The notes below the pieces were generated by a model. The model did no database searches. It was given only the letters and a program-made list of their open reading frames with translations, and was not told where the DNA came from. From Phallus indusiatus (lineage: Eukaryota; Basidiomycota; Agaricomycetes; Phallales; Phallaceae), in NCBI GenBank assembly GCA_027605045.1, contig JAQFWX010000026.1, positions 62,001-126,000 on the forward strand: a stretch of DNA of 64,000 nucleotides, in the 5' to 3' direction. The position numbers were made by a program, and so were the translations under genes. How positions within the stretch are numbered: position 1 is the stretch's first letter; the number at the start of each line of letters is the position of its first letter. Below, in pieces: positions 33,901-45,603 of this stretch.

Positions 33901-35302
33901 CGTACGTTTCCATTAACCATATCGATATAAAACATAAAACCGAACAAACTGACATACGTTCCAAATAGTATGCCTATGATCACTCGTGTTCCCGCTAAAA
34001 AACAAGCTCTTCCGGGTCCGATGCGAATCGCATTAGAAGGCTCAATGGGCGCATGGTAAGCAAAAGCAAAAAAGCAGTGGTCAATTATTTCTTTGAAATC
34101 AATGATTCATGGGTGTGTTTAAGGCCCGGAGACGACATGTTTGACTGCGCCCAAATGTTCAGCTGCCCACCTCCAACCCTCCCCGCCCTCGACAATTTCA
34201 CACCAGGCGGTTCAAGGTGGATCGATATCGGCGCAGGTGGACCAAACAATTTTACGTGGTCTGCTATATCGAATGTATCATGGCTCATAATTTCCCCATC
34301 AAACGGCTCGATTTCTCCTTCGAATTCAAACTCGGATATTGAGATGCGATTGGAGCTCAGTGTGAATTGGACACAACTTGAACAAGGGAATTCGTTTGCG
34401 AGTATTGTAATTAGTGCGAATGCGACTGGACAACCTACGGAGACTCAGCAGATTTATTTCGTCGCTAATAAGACTTCTGTTCCAACCGATTTCAAAGGTT
34501 CTCAACGCCGTTTTCCCTTCTCAAAAACTTAAAACTCAAAAAAAAATGTCTCTTAGGTTTCGTTGAAGGAGATGGAAGTGTTACTATGGAAGCTGCACAC
34601 GCAACGCGGAATATACCCGTTAATGGCGTCCAATGGACCGAAATCCTAAACTACGGAAAAACAATGTCCGGAATGACACCTATGCCCGCCTTAGGAAACA
34701 ACGACGCCAATTTCTCAGTCGGCTCCGGACCCAGATTGTAAGCCCTTTTTTCCCTCTCCCCTTCCTCAACCCACCAAACTCTCACCTTACACATTACACA
34801 GGGAATTCGACTTTTTCAACTTCAACACGCTCAACACAACATCCAACACAATAAACGTACACGTCCTCGTTTCACCCATCTTAAACTCCTACGGGGACGA
34901 TCGACCCGTCGGATTCGCCACACAAGTAGACGATTCAGAACAGCCTCAAGCGCACTATTTTATTCCGTCTGCTGCACCCGGTGCTCTTCCTGTTGGATGG
35001 GACGGTGTTGATGGGTGGGTTGCGAATTCTATTATTGGAGTTGAGAGCGAGCATGTTGCTGCTCCTGGGAATCATACTCTCAAAGTGCGTTTTTTATGTT
35101 GTATTTTTTTTTTTTTTGGATGAGGGTTAATGATGTTTTTTTTTAGGTTTTCATGATCGAGCCTGGTATTGTTATTGAGAGAGTTATAATCGGTATGTTT
35201 TGAAACCTTGTATTTTGAGGTGGTGTGTTGTTTATTCTTCTCTCAGACACTGGAAACGTTCGTCCGAGTTATCTCGGTCCACCTGAAAGCATTCAAGTCT
35301 GA
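30904..35302 (+). CDS. GH115 family glycoside hydrolase (xylan alpha-1,2-glucuronidase)
   Basis: Twenty-two exons starting at 30904, 31498, 31875, 32055, 32255, 32436, 32512, 32594, 32679, 32812, 32889, 32988, 33127, 33437, 33713, 33845, 33969, 34124, 34557, 34802, 35147 and 35247 splice to exactly 1039 codons (1038 residues). It removes 4-O-methylglucuronic acid side chains from xylan and is secreted. A signal peptide (MRLSERFTTLAWLVTSAFA) opens it. GH115 landmarks: GSDRRGTIFALYELSEQAGVS, WADVP, KANHLWPAQWGAMF, YTIGMRGDGDE, LSWTDDNWGNM and HIMDQTHVGYAYWQQP; the C-terminal part has beta-rich sequence. Exon 10 (32812-32820) encodes only Ile-Asp-Tyr. Length fits the family. Neighbours suggest no cluster role. 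Confidence 0.93.
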
Positions 35303-35899
35303 TGAAAAGTGTACAATAAAAAATACCACATACTATTACTACTATATCACGAGGTGCAACGTCTGTTTTTTTTACACTTTTTACGTTTGGAATATAATAT
35401 GTTTTTTATCTTCGTATTTCGAGGATTGAGACGAAATCCGATCATTCATTGTTCATTAGTATTAATCATCGTTATTGAAGTACTGACTGCCATGGGACTG
35501 GAAAACCAATAAATCCAAGACATACATACATACATACGCTCGCGGCTCAGGTCGTTCAGTATCGGAGTTATTCTATTCCGTATCTGTTCTACTGATGAGA
35601 TTTGAGTTGGCTAGCCGGAACAATTTAAAACTCACAAGCGAATGACTTTTTTTGAAATTTTTCAAAAACTGTGAGAAGCTATAGTATATCATTGAGCGAC
35701 GCAAGGTGCAAGTACAAGTGATTTATAACATCTTTTTCAATAAACTTGTAGCGATAACTCAACCACCAACACACGCGAAATTCAAAACTCTTGACTCGTC
35801 TTGAGCCTGGAGGCGTGCAAATTTAGTGTCAGTCAAACTTATATTTTTTTTAAGCGTGTGTCAAAAAGAAAAAGCTCTAATTCAAAACATACACACAAA
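35303..35899. other. Intergenic between convergent genes
   Basis: Shared 3' flank of the GH115 gene and the convergent ALKBH6 gene. Contains an ACATACATACATAC run near 35520. No gene. Confidence 0.55.
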
Positions 35900-37137
35900 T
35901 CAACTCTTCAGACCACCACCACCATTGAAAACCGACGACACCCTACTATTAACCCTCTCCACATCCCGACACGTCAAACTAACTCTAACACCTCTTTTCA
36001 AAACACCTCCACATCGTACAACACGTTTCAAATTTTCATCGTGTATCATTTCCCAATTCGCAATTCTAATTTTAATGTTGCTTTCTTGCCGATCCTCTTC
36101 CTCTTCCTTTTCAGAGTCCAAATAAACCAGTGGATGGAAGTAATCAGAGTCAACACTCGAAATAGAATGTAAATGCTCCGTATATAAATTTTTTGATGTG
36201 ATGATGAGACTGCGCGGTTCGAGGAGGAGCGACATGATAGGATTTGGATCGATTGATTTTCCACCGGTGGCGGCGGTTTCTGCGTCGGATGAAGAGTGAT
36301 GGGATTTATATTTGTGATAGTGGAATACGGCGTGTGAGGATAGTGAGAGTGTTGCTACGACTGGATGATAACTCGGTCCGTCTTCGTGTGGCTGTTTTGT
36401 TTTGTTAAATGAGGAGGGATGATTGGGTATTTTGAAGGTGGAAGGCGAAATGAAAACGGACCATTATACCCTGACCTGGATGATACTTTTGAGAATAGGG
36501 GACGATACAATATGAGATACATAAAACATGTAATACTCAGGGAATTCCGGCGTACGCACTTCGTTGACGATAATGTGATTCGGTTCACCATGTTTTGAGT
36601 TCGAAAAAGCACCTGTGTTTCGGATTTTTGAGATTATCGGAGGGCTGGGATTGTGAAATGAGGTGACGATAATAATAAAATAAGAGTATTTCTTTCTCAC
36701 TGATTGGTTATAAAGCCAGGAAGAGGTCGAGGAATAAGAGTGTTTGATACAATATCACCACCTTCAAGAAAAATCAGCGTTTGTATTGTAAATTTTAAGT
36801 TCAAAAAGGCCGTTTAGGTACCCCATACTTGTAATCTATTTCAAATCATTAGTGTCATAGCACCAATACTAAGACAAAAAGATAAGAAGGGAATAATAAA
36901 TTCACCTTCGTTCGGGTAGACTTCTCCAATTCACTTTACTAGTTTCATTAATCTAAAAAAGAGCATCATTGTGATCACGGGGGTGAAACCGCCCGGCGCC
37001 CTTTGTATTCCAATCCGGAGCTCGGGGCTTACTTTACGCAATAAATATTCCTCTTCTTCGGGGTTTATGAAATTTGGAATGTAGAAACATTCGTTTATAT
37101 CAGATGGAACGCGGAATGCGTCGAGAGGAGGATCCAT
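35900..37137 (-). CDS. ALKBH6: AlkB-homologue 6-like 2-oxoglutarate/Fe(II) dioxygenase
   Basis: Exons 37137-37033, 36952-36906, 36835-36822, 36761-36701, 36644-36560, 36485-36462 and 36391-35900 give 275 residues. ALKBH6 proteins are AlkB-type dioxygenases whose substrate is not firmly settled. Recognisable blocks: FYIPNFINPEEEEYLLRKV, LQVWGGD, NTGAFSNSKHGEPNHIIVNE, YHPGQGIMPHEDGPSYHP with the iron-binding His and Asp, VVATLSLSSHAVFHYHKY, MSLLLEPRSLII, and a C-terminal VSLTCRDV with the Arg expected to bind 2-oxoglutarate. Exon 3 is only 14 nt. The gene is divergent from the Nudix gene, with 155 bp between start codons. Confidence 0.88.
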
Positions 37138-37292
37138 GGATGATGAGATTGCGGGGATAAATTCTCCAAGGTTCAAACTCAGCACTGGTGCCTCATGTTA
37201 ATCTCGTTCCGATACCCAGGTGTACTCCTAGTACTAATACCAGTACAAGATCCTCCTTTAACACTTCCAAAACGATAAACTTTTTCTCACAA
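37138..37292. promoter_or_regulatory. Bidirectional promoter between ALKBH6-like and Nudix genes
   Basis: 155 bp separate two divergent start codons, so both promoters must share or overlap this interval unless 5' UTRs overlap. No TATA box is evident. Confidence 0.45.
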
Positions 37293-38316
37293 ATGTTCAG
37301 ACGACCTTCGAAAAAATCGAGTACGAGCCAACACTCGGCGGGCCTGCGTTCGAGCTCATCCAACCATCAACATCAACATCAACATCATTACCAACAAGCG
37401 TATCATCGGTCACACTATCATCTTCCACCAGAACTTTTCAACGGAGACATGGATCCAAACAGCCCTCCACCACCACCTCCACCACTTTCACTTTCACCTC
37501 CACCACCTGACCCGGAACCGTACGAGATGTATCCAGCGTTATCAGAAGACTCGTCGAATGCTGTTCCAGATAGTATATGGTTCTGCCACGATTTTATTCT
37601 CGGAGCTGGAGCTGTTATCATCCAACCTGCTACGAGTCTTATTGTGTTGATTTATCAGCCGAGTACGAGGTCTTGGTTTCTTCCCAAAGTAAGTCAACTA
37701 TTCAATTTATTGAGTTGTTCTAATGAATTTTGTATAGGGAAGGAAAGATACGGGTGAATCGTTGGAGCAGACTGCATTGAGAGAAGCTTATGAAGAGGTG
37801 TGTCAAAGTGTATATAGTTTATTGAATGCCTTATTGATGGGTGTTATATAGTCTGGATACAGGGCTAAATTTCTACCACTGGCACTACCATCGCTCGCAC
37901 CTCTCGCACCTACCAAAACACCAACAACAGAGCAACCCAATCCAAGTTCATCATCACACATTCGATCCTTCTCCACCTCTCTCTCAACTTCTTCGGCCAG
38001 CCTCGATCTCAACACGGAACCCATCTACATCACAACGCAATGTCTCTCCCGACGACGCAATGGGACGCTATACCAATACCTCACCTTTTGGTACGTCGCA
38101 TTCATCGAGGAAGACGCTGTGCGTACGGAGAACACGGGAAACGCCGATGAATTGGATTATGAGAGTTATCTGGTGACGTATGAAGAAGCGATGCGACGGC
38201 TTAAAGGAGCGCAAAGAGTTATTGTGGATCGTGCGTATCGGTGGTGGAGAGACACGGAGCGGTGGACTGAAGAGGAGCTGGTGGAGAGTGTGCGGAGAAT
38301 GGGCGAGGAGAGATAA
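37293..38316 (+). CDS. Nudix hydrolase, diphosphoinositol polyphosphate phosphohydrolase type (probable parent copy)
   Basis: Exons 37293-37688, 37738-37797 and 37852-38316 give 306 residues. The enzyme family hydrolyses inositol pyrophosphates and diadenosine polyphosphates. The first roughly 85 residues are low complexity (Ser, His/Gln, then long Pro runs). The Nudix fold begins at VPDSIWFCHDFILGAGAVII. The Nudix box (G-x5-E-x7-R-E-x2-E-E-x-G) spans residues 133-155 across the exon 2/3 junction with all catalytic Glu. A Ser/Pro insert follows, then YLTFWYVAFIEEDAV. The C-terminus is Arg/Glu-rich. Two shorter relatives sit in the inverted duplication. An upstream in-frame ATG at 37188 is possible but overlaps the divergent promoter. 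Confidence 0.88.
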
Positions 38317-38597
38317 TAGCACTTGACTTCATTCATTCATTTCGCGTAGATAGTGGCGGAGTCAGATGACTGTATATCGGAGTTCGCCGAATAAATTAGT
38401 TGTTAGACGCTCATTCTTTGCCTCGTGAATTTCTGCTTTTAAAAGAGCGATAAGAAGATCATCCGGGGTCAATCCCTGGTTGTCCCTCCCACACCACCCC
38501 AGTGCACCACAGACACCACAGTCACCACTCGTCAACAGTCCACACCACACACCACAGCCACCACAACCACCACAGTACACACTACCATTCCACAAAA

Positions 38598-40744
38598 ATG
38601 TCTCCCGCTGTCGTACCCAATTCTAAATTAGCCAACGCAACCAGCAACAAAGAATCACATGGAGGCTACCATCACTCTAACACAAAGACAGCGGAACCTA
38701 TCAACTCTGCTCGAGTCATTTCTTTCGAGCATGAATACGGCGCACACAAGTACAGTCTTTATTATCGGAGAAATATACTTTATTTTTACTGACGCTGTTT
38801 TCTAGCTATCATCCACTTCCTGTCGTATTTGACTCTGCAAAGGGTGCCAAGTACGTTCCCCACATCACTCCGGCACATTAACAAGCTGACTTGTCTCTAG
38901 AGTCTGGGACCCTGAAGGCCGAGAATACATCGACATGCTCTCCGCATACTCGTACGCCCCTTCGGCATTCCATCTTGGCTATCAATTAATAAACCTTTTT
39001 ATACAGAGCAGTAAACCAAGGCCACTGCCACCCACGAATCATCCAAACACTCACCACCCAAGCACAAAAACTCACTCTCTCGTCTCGCGCATTCTACAAC
39101 TCTTTATTCGGCGTGTATGCTAAATATGTGACTGAGCTGTTTGGATATGAGAGTGTGTTGCCTATGAATACGGGTGCGGAGGCTGTTGAGACGGCTATCA
39201 AGTTAGCCAGAAAGTGGGCGTAAGTTAAAGGATGAGATTTTGTGTGCGTTGAGTTGATGAGTTTGGTGTTAGGTATAAGAAGAAGGGTGTTCCGGAGGGT
39301 AAAGCTATCGTATTCAGCGCCGCAAACAATTTTCACGGAAGAACAATTGGAGTCATCTCGTACGTCCCTTCATTAATACAATCATCACATAATTCAATTA
39401 AATCCATCTCCTAGAATGAGCACAGACCCTGAAAGTCGAACAGGATTCGGTCCATTCCTTCAAAACGTCGGTCCAACATATACATTCCCCACTTCAAACG
39501 GCGAAGAAGAAAGACGAACGATACGGTACAACAACGTTCAAGATCTTGAAGAGGCGTTATCCATACACAGAGAGAACGTTGCTGCGTTTTTAGTTGAGCC
39601 TATTCAGGGCGAAGCAGGGTATGCATTTCACTCCTTTTTCTGATGAGATGACATTAATTAATTTGCGTGTTTGAAAGGATTGTGGTACCAGACGACGGAT
39701 ACCTCACACGCATCCACGCCCTCTGCAAAAAACACAACGTTCTTCTCATATGCGACGAGATTCAAACTGGTCTATGCAGAACTGGTAAAATGCTTGCATG
39801 CGAGTATGATAATGTGCGTCCGGATATTGTGTTGTTAGGAAAAGCTTTATCTGGCGGAGGTGCGTACCTTTCGACTTTATCAAAGAATTCTATATTTAAA
39901 ATTTGTTTTAGTTTATCCCGTTTCGGCCGTGTTAGCTGATAAACACATCATGCACGTCATTCAACCAGGCGAACACGGCAGCACCTACGGCGGGTAAGCC
40001 CCTCACTTTCCCCACCTTCCCTCTAAACCCCCCTCTCGCAGAAACCCACTCGCCTGCGCAGTATCAATAACAGCCCTCCAAGTCCTACAAGACGAACACC
40101 TCGCCTCCCGCGCTCAAAAACTAGGCGACCACTTCCGCTCTCAAATCCGCCTCTTAAACCACCCACTCGTCGAATGCGTAAGAGGACGCGGGTTGTTGAA
40201 TGCTGTTGTGATGGATGAGAAGAGGAGTGTTAAAGGACGGACGGCGTGGCAGTTTTGTTTGCTTTTGAAGAGTCGTGGGGTGCTTGCTAAACCTACGCAT
40301 GTTAATATGTGAGTTCGGGTGTTTTTGGGGTGATGAGACTTGAATACTTTACTGATGTCTGGTTTTAGAATTCGGTTTGCACCGCCTTTGGTTATCAGCG
40401 ATGAAGAAATGGATAAAGCTATCAAAATTATTGCACAGTGCTTGAATGATCTTGATAAGGTGTGTTATTCATTTCATTTTCTCCTTTTTACTTTCTTTGT
40501 TGCGCTGTGTGGTTGTTTAAACCAGCTACCCTTTTGGCATGGCATGCACACACACACACACACGTACGTGATTTTAAAGAATTTGGTTGCTGATTTTGTT
40601 TTTGTTTTTGGGGGGTGTAGCTTGAGGATATTCCTGGGGACGTAAGTCGCTCATTTCGTTTCGTTTGACGTGTGTTGGGTTCTAAGGAGTCTGTTTTTGT
40701 AGGTGTTGAGCGAGAAAGGACATCGCGATACGGTAACCAACTGA
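38598..40744 (+). CDS. Ornithine aminotransferase, complete copy 1
   Basis: Twelve exons: 38598-38749, 38806-38850, 38901-38951, 39007-39219, 39273-39359, 39415-39618, 39678-39859, 39912-39993, 40042-40308, 40369-40459, 40621-40641, 40703-40744; 478 residues. The PLP enzyme converts ornithine and 2-oxoglutarate to glutamate semialdehyde and glutamate in arginine catabolism. Family blocks: [74 protein letters not shown] (PLP Asp), and [16 protein letters not shown] with the Schiff-base Lys, then GSTYGGNPLACA. Exon 1 adds a variable 50-residue start absent from copies 2 and 3. The last exon is only 13 codons plus stop. Confidence 0.93.
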
Positions 40745-41851
40745 TTCGAAACTTCATCCACTCATTCGCTCCGTTTCGTTTCGTTCATCAGAAAAAAAGA
40801 GAAAAAGAGAGAAAATTTCTGCCAGTGGGTCAAGTACATCAAACAGTACTGCTCCCCCTTTTTTTCCTTCGACTCAGTTTCGTTTCTTTTGGGATTTTGA
40901 TGAATGAATGAACGAATGAGACGACCCGACGACCGATATAATTAACGATCCTTCCTGTTCGACGACATTTGACTTCAAGCTTCAAGGTTTCCAGCCTTTT
41001 TTTTCACTCGCCTTTTCGACGCAACATATCGTATTCATTGCACTACACTACACAACACTACACACTATGCTATCTTATGTTACATCACATGATTGCAATT
41101 GTATGCTATGCTATGTACTACGCATCACACTTTCTTGCTCTTCTTGCTCTTATTCTTGTTATTTTCATCAATTCCATCTTCCTCGTTACCTTTTTTTTGG
41201 CTTTTAATATTATAATAAAATTAGTGTTTTCAATCTACATATTCCAAGTTTACACGACTTGCTATCTCACATTAGCTCAAGAAAAGTTTCCACCTCAGTT
41301 ATCAGCATCAGTGTCAGACGACACCTGGGGTGGAATCTTCCGGTTAGCCCCAAATACAGTAAGACCTTAAGCTGTTAACGCATAACACTGGCATAAGTAC
41401 ACAACTTCAATCCCTTGAACACGTAGGTGGATTGTTATTTATGTATCGCTAATTTCAAATTTTCACAGTTTAGAAATGGATACACAATCTTGTAAGATTC
41501 GAGTAGATGAAGATTCAAAGTAAACACTGCACCTAAAATGTGCTCCGCGAATACATTACCTTCAAACATCTAGAGTTATAATAAATATATATATCAAAAA
41601 ATGCTTACGCTTGAGGCTTGTCGAAAAATTTGTCAACATCAAAACATGAGATAGATAAGGAACTTGAAAAGTAGTATCAAGAAGAAAAACACAAATAATT
41701 CCAGAACAAACAATAGCAGTTTACAATAATAACGGCCTAAATTATAACATCACTAAATAACTAATCTTCATCTAGTAAAAAATCACAGACTGAGATATTT
41801 TAGGCTTCGGTAGGTTGAACGACATCCATGTTTAAAGGTAAACCATTAGGA
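40745..41851. other. Linker of duplication unit 1
   Basis: No gene. Contains an (AATG)n-like run near 40900-40920, ACACTAC repeats near 41040-41065, and the block AGCTCAAGAAAAGTTTCCAC near 41276 that recurs in all units and again at 45183 and 57727. Confidence 0.5.
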
Positions 41852-43540
41852 TCACCGTTCAACGTTGCCATCAAAAACGTTCTCCAAGTCTTCCATATTT
41901 CTTTCTTCAGGCGTGGCCATTTCCACGAGGAAGGACTCATGCACATGTTGAAGAACATTTGAGAGTTGAAGCGAAGGTAAAGACGTTTGGCTAGCTTCAA
42001 TTCTGGTCGAATTGAAGCGACGAAGGTCAAGAGTGAAATCGGCTACGAGAGTTGCAGACATACTGGGAAAAGTTAAATGTCAGTGGAAAATGTAAATTGA
42101 GACATGAAACTCACACATTTTGTATATGGGTGTAACAAGCTACTGTAAAAAGCTGAGAGAAGATTCAGATCATTATGTTACAAAGGAACATGGTGTGTGA
42201 GATTCAATGAAGCCCCTTACACCTTGAACCTAAGGAAAATCTCAGTCCAAACTTCCATTTTATATAAATCAAAAACTTACCCGTGTAAGAAGGATATTAA
42301 CGAAACCAATGGTGAGGACAAAACTTACAAAGCCATAACAAGACATGAGATGACTGTCAACATCAACTGATGAGACCTTACCAACATCGAAATATACCTG
42401 TACATTGCTCAGTAACCCTTGTCCTAAATCCCACCAAACTTACTTTGTGTCAAAAGCGTGAAAATGAGGCTTTTACTTTGAATTCCATTGTTGCATTTTA
42501 GTCTCCATATACCCCAGACTTTCCACATGCAAATTCCAAATATAAGTAAATCTGCGCAAACAGTGATGATATCAAGGGTAGTGTCGACTAAACCAGTTTG
42601 GTTATAAACACATTTAACACATCAATGAGCATTAGCCATACTGATATCTTCTCTCCTGGAGAAGCTTCACCACCAGGATAAATGTGAGTGCATGCACGTT
42701 AAGGGCCTATTTTGTGCAGACTACAGACCTTGCAAATGAAACACACCCAGGGAATGTTGCTATGGCTATCACCAGAAAGGAGGGTAATTATAATAGCTTC
42801 ATGATCATTGTCATCAGATTCTTACCATATAGCTCCAAACCCAAATAAGAAAAAAAGCCAAAGGCTAAAGCTGAACTGAGGATTTTATTTCCTTTGCCTA
42901 TTGAATATGCTCGAACAACCAATAAACCTGAGGTCCCTATTATAGGAATTTCGAAACGGTGATGATGGAATACGGACCTTGAACACCAATGTATGTAAAA
43001 ATACCAAGAATGTTGACCACCGGAGCCAACATGTTGCAAAGTCTTCAAGGTTGTGATTTCAGCGGATTCAAGGTATGTCTAAGAATGTTTACCTTCCAGA
43101 CTTCAGGAAAGTGGTACATTGATAAGACAAAAATGAGATATTGAAAGCATCACTGATATAACTATATATATTAACTTACTGATAGGAATCCTGATACGAG
43201 GATAAGCCCCTGGAACAGCAAATTTCCGTATCGTGCAAAAATGTACAATAATGTGGGCAAACTGAATGACTTGGACCATATATGCTCTCTCTCTTGAGAA
43301 AAACCTGTCAGGGTAGTATAAAGACTGGATGCTAGAGGTTGTAGTGTGTTAGTAAGACTTTCTTACGACGTTGTATTACTCACCTGCTGTACTGAAAAGG
43401 ATCAAGCCGTAAACATAGCTAATCCCATTGTCATATCAGATATGATGACAGGCACAAGACAGGATTGACATATACCTTTCATAGGCCTCTTGAATAATTT
43501 CTGCAGTTAAAGCATCTACAGTAGTATTTGTGCTGTTCAT
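41852..43540 (-). CDS. DUF6533-like multi-pass membrane protein, copy 1
   Basis: Twelve exons starting (minus) at 43540, 43418, 43331, 43100 (8 nt), 43042, 42936, 42765, 42664, 42587, 42423, 42152 and 42062 splice to 333 codons without a break. The N-terminus has the pattern of the fungal DUF6533 region, with GFSQEREHIWSKSFSLPTLL then YIFARYGNLL. Five to seven hydrophobic segments follow, including GLLVVRAYSIGKGNK and TLDIITVCADLLIFGICMW. The C-terminal tail is acidic. Such proteins resemble 7TM proteins; no function is established. Against copies 2 and 3, a 7-nt excess near 41865 shifts the last codons and ends the protein earlier (TGA 41852-41854). The splice acceptor before exon 10 is intact here (TTTAG) but altered in the other two copies. 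Confidence 0.65.
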
Positions 43541-44920
43541 ATGGGAGGATATTGTAGAGATTGTGATTTGGAGTAGTCAATCTCAGTGCTGAGAACTTGG
43601 GATTTTTCCTAATATGCAAAGAGCCTTTATATATGATATTTGAATGATGGATCAAACCATGAATCATCATGCATCAGAGCTCAAATACCTCCTGACATTT
43701 ATAAAACAAGGCTTTTTATGGAACATGGTGGTTACAGTATCACCGGATTGTCGATTGAGAAGAGCCGGTATTTGCGGAAATAAGGTATTCTTGTTCCCTT
43801 CACGCAGCTGAGCCGCTTGCTATTGAAACCATCTCGAACGTATGTACATTATAAATGAACCATAATCTAGCACGGCGTGGGGAGTACTCGGGCGAAGCGA
43901 AAATGTCAGCACTCAGCCCACAACTTCAAGGCTCCAACCGGCCAGATGACGACTCAGCGCTCAGCAGACATGGCAAGCAAAAACCGCTCTACGACAGATT
44001 TCTCGTGACCAAGGGCGATCAGCGAGATGTGTTCGTTGGCAAGATGAGCTCGATCATATACAACTGAACCTTCGAAAGAAGAAGCGGCAACGCAAGAACA
44101 TCATCACTTGCCGAACTCTGTCCCATACAAGAGTTTGGTCGGGATGGAAATAATCAAATTGATCCATGAAACTTCTTCTACACTGAATGTTTTAAACTCA
44201 ACTGAATTAGACAAAAGAAAAAAATACAAAGGGAACTCGGTGAAGACTTGTACCGAGACTTTTACCGAAATTTAGCAGTTATGAAAGCTTCGTCGTATGT
44301 TGAACAATTCAAGTCGAAGTCAAAAAGATGTCGTTGAACCCTTGGAGTATTAGTATAGACCGACAATCGGCTTTTTTTTTTTTCGTTTATTTTGGCAGTG
44401 AAATTGTCTGTTTTTGAGGGATACATAACCCGTCTACATCAAAGTTGAATGGGTCACCTCAGAGTCATAAAGTTTCTAACACTGAGCACCGTAAATTTTG
44501 AAACCATAGATCATGATTGAGAAGCCGGATGATAAGCGTAAAAGTGACGGTTATTTCGACTTTTCTTGTGGTCTAAGGAAGTTCATTATATAAAAAAGGA
44601 GTAACTCATTCAAATCGAAGAAGTTAGGCCCGACAGACAGCATGCATGATGCAAGGGGTCTGGCGTCTCCATTGACAGATTCCTCTATATTCCAATATCT
44701 TCGAAATACAGTATATCTATCCAGTGATATGAGTTTAAGCTTCAGAGGAACAACCGATATAACGAACCTGCTCGATGATGTCCGATTTCAAGCTTCAAGT
44801 TCAATGATTCCAGGTTTTTTCTTTCCCTTGTTTTTTGACGACATCGTATCATTGCACTACACTACAGTTATACTTACCTTACATCAATTGCAATTGTATG
44901 CTATAGCCCATCTATGTACA
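43541..44920. other. Mosaic of repeated fragments, no gene supported
   Basis: The first 600 nt are the 5' flank of the DUF6533-like gene (again at 51854-52440 and partly 63665-63890). About 44160-44350 resembles 53540-53720 and 54900-55060. From about 44780 the sequence resembles the OAT linker. A 70-codon ORF at 43855 is not kept intact in the second copy. Confidence 0.45.
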
Positions 44921-45050
44921 CATCAGTGATCTGGGTTTGCAACTTCGGCAATCCTGGATGACTTGGCGCGGTCCGGGAGTTTCAGCTGAGACTCCCAGAC
45001 CGCGCCAAGTCATCCAGGATTGCCGAAGTTGCAAACCCAGATCACTGATG
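44921..45050. repeat. 130-bp near-perfect palindrome (foldback element)
   Basis: Two 65-nt arms are reverse complements around the centre 44985/44986 (CAGCTG) with two mismatched pairs (44974/44997 and 44981/44990). It could extrude as a cruciform or fold as an RNA hairpin without a loop. The paralogous linkers at about 41120, 49400 and 61270 lack it. Confidence 0.95.
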
Positions 45051-45603
45051 CACGCATGGCATTTCTTGTTTCTTCTTGCTCTCATTTCTTTATTGTCAGC
45101 TCGATTTTGTCGATATACTTTTCTTTTGATTTTGATTAATTCATTTTTGGTTTTATTTACATGGCACGACTCGCTATACATTAGCTCAAGAAAATTTTCC
45201 ACGTCGGCGTTACCAGTAGAGGCTGATAGATTCCAAATATAGTAAGGTCAGGGCTCTTTTCTATTTTGCTTTTGCTGTGCTGCCACATTAACCGGGGTAC
45301 CTCCCACACATCCACGGCTACCCAGCCAGAGCCAGCAAAGCATATTTTCATTCTCCCTTTTTTTGTGGGTTTTGCCACGGCTTAGGCTACGGAGACGAAC
45401 GGACGAACGGACGGAAGAATAGGAGAATCGGGACAAAAATTGGAAGGCGGTCACTCTTCCTTCTTTTAGTTGTCTTTTAGGGTAGAACTCTTTGTTCTCT
45501 TTTGCGATTCATTCCACGTCTGGGACACGTTTGCATCCTACATCCCACATCCTTTCTCGCTGGTCTTTTTTCATTGTTTGCTTTTGCCTTTGCTTTTTTC
45601 GAT
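45051..45603. other. 5' flank of decayed membrane-protein copy A
   Basis: Closely similar to 57727-58308 upstream of copy C; probably the former promoter and 5' UTR. No gene. Confidence 0.45.

Larger units (their letters stand above)
38800..44160. repeat. Segmental duplication unit, copy 1
   Basis: OAT exons 2-12, a linker with simple repeats, the minus-strand DUF6533-like gene and its flank recur at about 47145-52440 and 59260-63890 in the same order and orientation. Confidence 0.85.

Noticed and set aside
40553..40564. CA dinucleotide run as a possible CRISPR-like or regulatory repeat
   Set aside because: A short simple repeat inside an OAT intron, absent or shortened in the other copies. 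No spaced repeat array exists in the window.
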